From Galerina marginata (taxonomy: Eukaryota; Basidiomycota; Agaricomycetes; Agaricales; Galerinaceae), in contig JAECYW010000017.1 in NCBI GenBank assembly GCA_023014335.1, forward strand, positions 1,364,001-1,428,000: 64,000 nucleotides of DNA, read 5' to 3'. Below are positions 56,736 to 64,000 of the stretch, piece after piece; the first letter of the stretch is position 1, and the number at the start of each line of letters is the position of its first letter. A program made the translations under genes and the position numbers. The notes below the pieces were generated by a model that ran no database searches, was not told where the DNA came from, and saw only the letters and a list, made by a program, of their open reading frames with translations.

Positions 56736-57179
56736 TGTAACGAATGTATTATACGCCAGCTAAAGGATTCAACTCCGTAAGTCGATAGGTCATTAATCCG
56801 TTCTGCGTGGATAATTTCCAGTCGCATTTTTCGTTTATTCTGTTACCGTGATTTGGAAAGTCTCTTAGCACGTCAGATTAGTCAGCTTCATGTATATTAC
56901 ACCTCATGTAGGCCTCGAGGACAGTACTCTTTTATCAATTACCATCATCTTTTAGCGACTCGAGTGTGCTGGTTGTACCACCAACCGACTCTCAGTACTA
57001 AGAGTGAGGTGATCCGAGTCGTATCTCGTCGACGCTACTCGAGGATAACCTTGAGTGCGGAGATCTCCGAACTTCTGGTAACAGAATCTAGGATTCTCGA
57101 CCGACTACGTGCGACTGTGGGTCATTACACCTCCGTCCGTCTGGCCAACTCGTGAGACGTCCCCAAGCCATTCCTGACA
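56736..57179 (+). repeat. Gypsy 3' LTR
   Basis: 444 bp, same ends as the 5' LTR and nearly identical to it. The target duplication CTGGT follows at 57180-57184. Confidence 0.95.
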
Positions 57180-58094
57180 CTGGTTCTGGGCCTCCCACAA
57201 TGAGTGATGCCTTCCACCCGGTCGCCTGACAGATTAGATCGAGAATTGGCTGCGCAAACGAGACAAGGCCTTGTATACACCTATAATACTTAGCATAGAA
57301 TCACATCCACACTGAAAACACGCACCTCTGCCTATCAGCAGATACTGTGGAGCAGTCTTCGTTGTTCTCCGCCTCCCATGCCGCGAGAGCAGCGTGGTCC
57401 TCCTTGGCCTGATCTCTCCACTCCATCTGCTCCAGGCGGGGCAGCTGAGCAAACATCTCCCGTGCCATTCGATTGCGCAATGCAGCTAACTTGCTCGGAG
57501 GCTGAGGTTCCGCGAGAAGACTGGTCGCGACCTTCTGGTCGATCGCGGTTCGCTGGGTTTTCCGCCATAGGTTGACTGGGGTTTTCAACCGAGGCTTTTG
57601 GACTGGCGCGCCGGTAAGCTTATGGAGCAGGGAGCGAAACGGGTTGTGCGCCCCGGATTCCTTGGGGTCTATGTCGTGGGCTTTCATGTATTGGTAGGCC
57701 AACCACCTCTTGATTTGCTGTGAGAATACACGTTAGAATTGAAATCAGACGCCTTAGACAAACAAAAATGATGGCTCACTGCTTTCCGATACAACACCAT
57801 GGTTCGGCGAACCTCCACGAGCTTTATGGCCGTTGCGTAGGCTGCCGGCTGTAGCTCGTCTTCATTAGGTTCGAGGACCTCAGGTTCAGGCTCCTCATCA
57901 TTCACCGCTGCTAGGAACTCGGGATCGGGTTCCGCGACATGCGAAAGGTCGATTGGATACCGTTTGAAGTACCTGCGCTGGATAACGGCCAACGCGTCGG
58001 CAGCATAACCGCCATCCACCCCAGCTGCGTACTCAACCCTTTCTCCGAGGAGGAATTCCTTTCTTGACCCCTGAAATGCGCCAGGATTAACCAT
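57180..58094 (-). pseudogene. N-terminal part of the host gene split by the Gypsy element
   Basis: ATG 58094 begins MVNPGAFQGSRKEFLLGERV, then GGYAADALAVIQRRYFKRYP. After an intron come QIKRWLAYQYMKAHDIDPKE, then GAHNPFRSLLHKLTGAPVQK, then LKTPVNLWRKTQRTAIDQKV, then LAALRNRMAREMFAQLPRLE. A last exon reads QGLVSFAQPILDLICQATGW, then KASLIVGGPEP, and stops exactly at the Gypsy border. Across the element the frame continues AHNGRLNII at 41743, so with one copy of the duplicated ACCAG the codons join perfectly. This N-terminus and the C-terminus at 40300 belong to one large family found in many copies in agaricomycetes, from memory. Its role is unknown. Confidence 0.78.
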
Positions 58095-58448
58095 GGTTGT
58101 CTATGCAAACATTTGTAAGTGAAACCGCCAGTGTTACAGTACCATTGACGCGAACTTACTAGATATTGCCCTCGGAAACTAACAGGGACTGAAAAAGCGT
58201 CACCTCGCGTCTACGTCTTGACCTAAATAGTAAGTGTCCTTCCTTTCTTTGATCGAAATATTTCCCTGAATTGAACGCGTTTTACCGGGCTGCACGCCCA
58301 TGACCCTGCTTTTTGCAGAGATTCACCATCTTGCTCAAAACACTCTAGTTCAGGTAAACGGACCGTTGCGTGTGAGTTTAGCCTTCATACCGCTATGTTA
58401 TTTTGCATAAAAAGGCTGATTATAGGACGAGAAAGATAGCAAACTAAA
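58095..58448. promoter_or_regulatory. Divergent intergenic region
   Basis: About 350 bases lie between two divergent start codons and presumably hold promoters for both genes. No specific motif is identified. Confidence 0.4.
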
Positions 58449-60063
58449 ATGCCCCTCATTCGCCTCACTCTTCCTCAGCTCGCGCCGAGCCGTCAAAGTC
58501 AAAGCCCCCGCAGCCGTCAGAGCACCCCCTCTGATACCTATCCAGTGGTTCTCGACCCGACCCCAGGCCCTGTGGATTTCGACCAGCAAGATGGCGTTGG
58601 CAACCCGTTCCTGACCAGTAAGGAATTTTTTATTTTAATTAGTATTCAATCTAATTTTCGTCAGCCCCAGTTCTTGATGGCGCCGATACACGATCAGCCC
58701 CAGGAAAAGGAAAGGCCGTTGCCTTGGTTCTCGATGGCGCCGACACCGACGGCAATGATACTGACGGCGCAGGGACCGACTTGGATGTTTCCTGTAAGTA
58801 ATATCCCTCTTTCGTGGTATAATTGATCGAATTAATTTTTATCAGTCCCAGGCAAAGGAAAGGCTCGTGCTGTGGACGTCGACGGCGCCAACACTAACCC
58901 GAACATTTCGGGTGTGACCCCTCCAAACCCAGACAACATGGTCGATCCCTTCCCCGGCCTCCGCCTCAAATTCTACGTTGTCAGCGGTGGTTGGGAAGTT
59001 GGTGTTTTTTTGGATTGGTATGTCAACTGCTTTTTAGTTTGTTTTACATTTCTGACTACGTCTCAGGCTGATTGCAAAGCTTCGCACCGATGGCTATGCT
59101 CATGGGGCCGTCAAGGCGGAGAAGTCTTTCCAGCTGGCCGTGGCGGCTTACAGGCGTATCTACGATTCGGGTGGTATCCGTATTCTCCCCTACATTCTTC
59201 CTGCGACCCCGTCAGCTCCGTCTACCCCAACTGGCAGCCCCGCTCGCAAGAGGCTTTGTGCTACCCGGACCCCAAAGAGTATGCGACAAATCCCCCGAGG
59301 CACTGAAGACGACCCTATCTACATTGCGTCCACTACGTCTACCCCTTTGTTTTTCCCTCCTTCGGCTTCGTCTTCGGCTTCTTCCTCGCCCGTGACTTTT
59401 GTGCAAACCCCACGTCCATTCTTACTTCAGCCCTTCTTAATTCAGGGAGCGCCACCTGCCTCGCAGCCTTCCTCCTCTTCTTCGCAGGCCTCCTCTTCGC
59501 ACGCTCTCCTCCCTTATCCTGCTTCTTTTGTTCCTGCCACTTCCTCCCGAGGCGTTGGTTCTTCCCTTGGCGCGGGCCGAGGCGCTGGTTCCATTCGACG
59601 TGGTGGACACGCCTCCCGTGGTGGTTTCCGTGGCGGCCACGCCACTAGCAGGGCTACAACCCATGTAGTTCGAGGTATTCGACGCCCCACCGACATCCAT
59701 CATCAAGTTGTCGTCATTGTGGATGACTCGAGTTCTTCGTCGTCATCGTCTTTTGATGACGAAGCCGGCCCTCTTGCACTCGGTCCGACTGCGCCCCCCG
59801 CAAACTCAGCTGCTCATGATGGTCGAAGCCCGATTGTCATTGATGTCAGTGATTTTACCGACACCGATTCGGAAGGCGAGGCTCGACCAACCACCCCCCT
59901 CCCGGCTGCCCTAACTCTTCGAACCTCGTCCCTTGTAGTCGAGCAGGATTCGGATACCGATTACTCGGTTTCGGATTGGGAGGAAGGCCCAGAACTCCAA
60001 CAGGCCCTGGACGATGCTAACGCAGCCGTTCTTCAAGGTCGCAATGGAGTTAACAACGCCTAG
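58449..60063 (+). CDS. Hypothetical protein with RNase H1 N-terminal/viroplasmin-like domain
   Basis: Four exons in continuous frame. The N-terminus (MPLIRLTLPQLAPSRQSQSP) is disordered. Exons 2 and 3 carry repeats of the type VLDGADT and PGKGKA. The junction of exons 3 and 4 forms LRLKFYVVSGGWEVGVFLDW, then KAEKSFQLAVAAYRRIYDSG, which resembles the small RNase H1 N-terminal (caulimovirus viroplasmin-like) fold with its YVV...GVF..W pattern. The rest is Ser/Pro-rich with an RG-rich patch (RRGGHASRGGFRGGHA) and acidic serine blocks (VVVIVDDSSSSSSSS; VIDVSDFTDTDSEGE) that look like SUMO-interacting or phospho-acidic motifs. Stop near 60063. Similar multi-copy genes occur in agaricomycetes; function unknown. 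The domain call is by eye. Confidence 0.65.
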
Positions 60064-60411
60064 CTTTACCGTATACTGTAGCCTAGGAGTATTGTTTAGT
60101 CCCCATCCTCTTGTACGCCACTGTTTGATCCCCGTCTGATACTGTAAAATATGTGTTCCATTCACTTAACCCCCACTCCACTCTCGTATTTTGTGCCTTG
60201 TCGCCTGGACTTTATTACATGCTTGATCCGTCTTGTCTTAAAATTGAATATATGATATGCAGATATTCCAGAAGGGTGTGCGCAGTTGGGTCTGGAGCAG
60301 AAGGTCCCGAACTTAAACCGGTCTCAGGAGGTATTGAACACAAAATATGTATTGAACGGAATTAAGAATCTACGAGATCGAGTGGGAATTCACTGAAGCT
60401 GAATTTGGGGG

Positions 60412-60845
60412 TCACTCATGAGATCGAGGTACTCTTTTTCGTCTCGTTGCCTTCCATGCTCCGTCCGCTTCCTCAGCCTTACTGTTGAATTAGCCAATAT
60501 TTGATTAGAATTAATGAAAGCACGTACCTATACTGCCATGAATCGACGTTGAGTTTCCGGCTGTTGGCTTGCCTGTATCGAGCTTGAGCTTGCCTGTGCC
60601 GCTCCCTTTGAAGCCCGTCTGCATCTGCATCCGTAACTTCCTTTCGCCTACGTACACTATAATTAATATCGAGCTTTTCTGGGTATTACGGACGCACCTT
60701 TTTGCACGTTCACGGGCCTTTTGTCTTTCAACTTGAACGTGGCTGTATGTGGAGCGGTAAGTGCAAATTTAATGCTAGAGCCGGAGGAATGTACTACATA
60801 CCAAGCATAATATCTATGCCGCTTTTCGCGCGTGCTTTCAGCCAT
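60412..60845 (-). CDS. Small arginine/lysine-rich helical protein, hypothetical
   Basis: ATG 60845 gives MAESTREKRHRYYAC. Introns with GT-AG ends join this to HVQVERQKARERAKS, then VRRRKEVTDADADGLQRERH, then RQAQARYRQANSRKLNVDSW, and a last exon ending RRKRVPRSHE with TGA at 60412-60414. The product, about 110 residues, is a charged helix or coiled coil. Comparable RQ/AR-rich repeats occur in expanded hypothetical families of mushrooms. All four exons keep frame, which supports a gene, but no domain is recognised and it may be a fragment of a larger family member. Confidence 0.5.
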
Positions 60846-61545
60846 TTCGCTGGCTTTGGTCGTGGCCGTTTGGATCGGACAAGTGAGAGCGCGTTCAGAA
60901 GTCCGTAAATGGGAACTCATCACCCAGATTTGTCCGGCATCAAACATATTCCTTATACGGATATACCGAAATCACCTTTCTCAAAAGTACAGCTCTCATT
61001 GCGCAACTAATTCTAAGGTATCTGCTCTTGTTAAATCAGAAACCAGGTGAGTTTGTTTACCTCTTCAATTTTGTATAGGCCACTGAAAATGACAGGATGA
61101 TATTTGAAGTAGCTAATTTTCTCACTGACCTTCCAAACCAGTCAGATCCACACGGATACCTATGTACGTAGTCTTCAAGTACATCTCCAAATAAAATGAA
61201 ATAAAACTAAACTCAGTAAACACGACCTTATGTTCCTATTCAGCACATCCTCTGCAGTGATTTACGCCGTTCCGAGATTAAGAAACACTCGTGTTTTAGT
61301 CAAATGAGGAATCCTTTCTTGCTCCTCTCTGACCTCTGACCGGCATCATCGATTAGCATTATAACCCTCCCACAGACCATGAATCATGACCAGTTTTCAA
61401 CTTCTTATTCAACAGGTTTCTCCGTCTACATTCGAGCCGCATGGCTAGGTGTGGGGCTCAATGTATTTTAAAACTCGTTATGCTCATCCTGAACCAGCTA
61501 ATAAATCATTTAGGAAGGTATAAATACAACCTGATATTTCTTCAA
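60846..61545. other. Intergenic sequence without supported genes
   Basis: AT-rich sequence with no convincing open frame. It ends at the RC copy 4 left border; the base immediately outside is A, as at the other RC left ends. Confidence 0.5.
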
Positions 61546-61769
61546 CTTGGTCAGAGGCCATTGCTGCGCATGGCAAAAACAAGTTCTTACTTTGGGGTGA
61601 GTCAGTACCTAGAGACCTGTGATTAAATAATGGATATTAAATAAGGAATTAAATAAATAAATGTTAAATAATAAAATAATAGACAGTCCGCTCAAATCTG
61701 AACCGATTGGGATGATCTTATATTCAAAAAAAGCAGAAAAATGAGGCGGTTCTAACAAGCCTAAATGGG

Positions 61770-61787
61770 CCTGGTCACGTGACCAGG
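61770..61787. repeat. 18 bp perfect palindrome at left-end/array junction (copy 4)
   Basis: CCTGGTCACGTGACCAGG again separates the left end from the first repeat unit, in the same place as in copy 3. Confidence 0.85.
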
Positions 61788-61788
61788 A

Positions 61789-63979
61789 AGGCCCTGAATT
61801 TTACAATTTTTTTGATACCAAGATCATCAAAATTGGCCCAGTAATGGCTGAGATACAGAAACCATGCAGGGTCACAGTATGAGTGGGAGAATTTCCAACC
61901 ATTGCGTTAGAAACCATTTCTGCCTGCTATGCAGGCCGGAAAACAAGTTCTTTTACTACGTAAGAACTTGTAACAAGATTAATTCATACGTGACTTAGTT
62001 TTTATCGGATTGCCTTGAAACAAAGTGTGTAATTATCAGAAAAATCAGGGCTAAAAGATGGTGTCACATATGTATTGTCACATCTCTATGTGACTTACCA
62101 AATACGGAATATTGTTTAAAATACACTATATTGGGAGATTTAAAGGCATTAAAATAAAATAAAAATACAGATAATGTTTTTTTTAACCTAAGGGATGGTC
62201 TGTGCACACATGTCACATGACATATCCCTGAGAATATTTTGGTCTAACTTGGTGCCTCAACTGATTTCAAGGGATTTGCACAAAGTCCTGCTGTGAGTTT
62301 GATTATGTAAGCTTCTAGAACATTATTTCCATGTTATTTGGTCATGTTCTGCAATGTTTGGTGTGCCTTTTATGGGTTATTCAGTCAGTTTAACACCAAT
62401 TTTTGGATTTTCACCAAGTTGAGCTAATTGTTTGCTGGATTTGGACACCATGACATCATTGGAAAACATATGTAAATATTTGTACATTATTCTATATTGG
62501 TCTGGGCGACACATTTTAGCATATCTAGCTCATTCAAATCTGTTTTAAGCATAAATTCACACAAATTTGCGCTTTTTGGGTCGTGTGAACAAGTCACATG
62601 ACCTAATCAACCCTGGATACACATGCCACATGAAAGCCCTGAATTTTACAATTTTTTTGATACCAAGATCATCAAAATTGGCCCAGTAATGGCTGAGATA
62701 CAGAAACCATGCAGGGTCACAGTATGAGTGGGAGAATTTCCAACCATTGCGTTAGAAACCATTTCTGCCTGCTATGCAGGCCGGAAAACAAGTTCTTTTA
62801 CTACGTAAGAACTTGTAACAAGATTAATTCATACGTGACTTAGTTTTTATCGGATTGCCTTGAAACAAAGTGTGTAATTATCAGAAAAATCAGGGCTAAA
62901 AGATGGTGTCACATATGTATTGTCACATCTCTATGTGACTTACCAAATACGGAATATTGTTTAAAATACACTATATTGGGAGATTTAAAGGCATTAAAAT
63001 AAAATAAAAATACAGATAATGTTTTTTTTAACCTAAGGGATGGTCTGTGCACACATGTCACATGACATATCCCTGAGAATATTTTGGTCTAACTTGGTGC
63101 CTCAACTGATTTCAAGGGATTTGCACAAAGTCCTGCTGTGAGTTTGATTATGTAAGCTTCTAGAACATTATTTCCATGTTATTTGGTCATGTTCTGCAAT
63201 GTTTGGTGTGCCTTTTATGGGTTATTCAGTCAGTTTAACACCAATTTTTGGATTTTCACCAAGTTGAGCTAATTGTTTGCTGGATTTGGACACCATGACA
63301 TCATTGGAAAACATATGTAAATATTTGTACATTATTCTATATTGGTCTGGGCGACACATTTTAGCATATCTAGCTCATTCAAATCTGTTTTAAGCATAAA
63401 TTCACACAAATTTGCGCTTTTTGGGTCGTGTGAACAAGTCACATGACCTAATCAACCCTGGATACACATGCCACATGAAAGCCCTGAATTTTACGATTTT
63501 TTTGATACCAAGATCATCAAAATTGGCCCAGTAATGGCTGAGATACAGAAACCATGCAGGGTCACAGTATGAGTGGGAGAATTTCCAACCATTGCGTTAG
63601 AAACCATTTCTGCCTGCTATGCAGGCCGGAAAACAAGTTCTTTTACTACGTAAGAACTTGTAACAAGATTAATTCATACGTGACTTAGTTTTTATCGGAT
63701 TGCCTTGAAACAAAGTGTGTAATTATCAGAAAAATCAGGGCTAAAAGATGGTGTCACATATGTATTGTCACATCTCTATGTGACTTACCAAATACGGAAT
63801 ATTGTTTAAAATACACTATATTGGGAGATTTAAAGGCATTAAAATAAAATAAAAATACAGATAATGTTTTTTTTAACCTAAGGGATGGTCTGTGCACACA
63901 TGTCACATGACATATCCCTGAGAATATTTTGGTCTAACTTGGTGCCTCAACTGATTTCAAGGGATTTGCACAAAGTCCC
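61789..63979 (+). repeat. Tandem array of 845 bp units (two full, one partial)
   Basis: The marker GCCCTGAATTTTAC recurs at 61791, 62636 and 63481, exactly 845 bp apart each time. Each unit contains a complete right end with the hairpin ACAAGTTCTT...AAGAACTTGT followed by TAACAAGATTAATTC. Confidence 0.92.
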
Positions 63980-64000
63980 AGCCATGGCTGTCATATGAAG

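Larger units (their letters stand above)
41744..57179 (+). mobile_element. Chromodomain Gypsy (Ty3-type) LTR retrotransposon with nested insertions
   Basis: The element is bounded by 444 bp LTRs starting TGTAACGAATG and ending CCTGACA, with the 5 bp target duplication CTGGT on both sides (41739-41743 and 57180-57184). Inside are one long gag-pol frame and a third ORF. Two RC elements (48295-48657 and 51115-54168) sit inside it. Without them it would be about 12.0 kb. Only one LTR difference was seen (T/C near position 72), so insertion was recent. Integrase followed by a chromodomain places it among the chromoviruses. Confidence 0.93.
61546..64000 (+). mobile_element. RC element copy 4 (at least three right-end units; runs to window end)
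   Basis: It begins CTTGGTCAGAGGCCATTGCT and is followed by a left end, an 18 bp palindrome (61770-61787) and an array of 845 bp units starting at about 61789, 62634 and 63479. The last unit stops matching at about 63979, where CACAAAGTCC is followed by CAGCCATGGCTG rather than TGCTGTGAG. No terminal GTAA outer border is seen within the window. Units match each other closely but differ from copy 3 units by scattered substitutions and by lacking the 44 bp duplication. Confidence 0.85.

Noticed and set aside
51316..63979. Possible CRISPR-like or satellite array
   Set aside because: Repeat periods are 845-889 bp with no short spacers; they are tandem units of the RC element right end in a eukaryotic genome.

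Overview
The window looks like nuclear DNA of a mushroom-forming basidiomycete (Agaricomycetes). The genes are broken by many 45-60 bp GT-AG introns, lie close together on both strands, and encode proteins with agaricomycete character. There are no bacterial operons, CRISPR arrays or rRNA genes.

Positions 1-28.7 kb are a gene-dense housekeeping block: a Chk2/Cds1-like checkpoint kinase (3' part), a regulator with a C-terminal Zn(2)Cys6 domain, a Sct1/Gpt2-type glycerolipid acyltransferase with micro-exons and one apparent frameshift, RNA polymerase I subunit RPA43, a BTB protein, a LIM-LIM-C1-RhoGAP, KTI12, an ELL-like elongation factor, a cytochrome P450, a cysteine synthase, an ARF6-like GTPase, a leucine-rich-repeat protein, RAD23, and a lysophospholipase whose 3' two-thirds have lost nearly all CpG.

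Positions 28.7-64 kb are a nested transposon graveyard. It holds a 322 bp hAT-like MITE with an exact 8 bp target duplication, a smaller MITE, a 161 bp tandem repeat, scrambled LINE fragments, a 1.17 kb foldback element with arms of about 440 bp, and a 15.4 kb chromodomain Gypsy retrotransposon (444 bp LTRs with one difference seen, 5 bp target duplication CTGGT). The Gypsy element carries an extra third ORF and splits one host gene in two (40300-41743 and 57180-58094). Beyond it are two small lineage-type hypothetical genes.

The most novel item is a family of elements called RC here (33711-34978, 48295-48657, 51115-54168, 61546-64000, plus relics near 29.3-29.6 kb). They begin CTTGG/CTTGT, end in a hairpin followed by GTAA, and insert with no detectable target-site duplication: removing the two copies inside Gypsy restores both retroelement reading frames exactly. 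Copies differ mainly in how many tandem units (845 or 889 bp) of their right end they carry. Each right end also carries an outward-reading open frame that can supply a start codon to flanking sequence. This fits a rolling-circle (Helitron/Helentron-like) non-autonomous family, but no transposase is present here and the assignment is inference.
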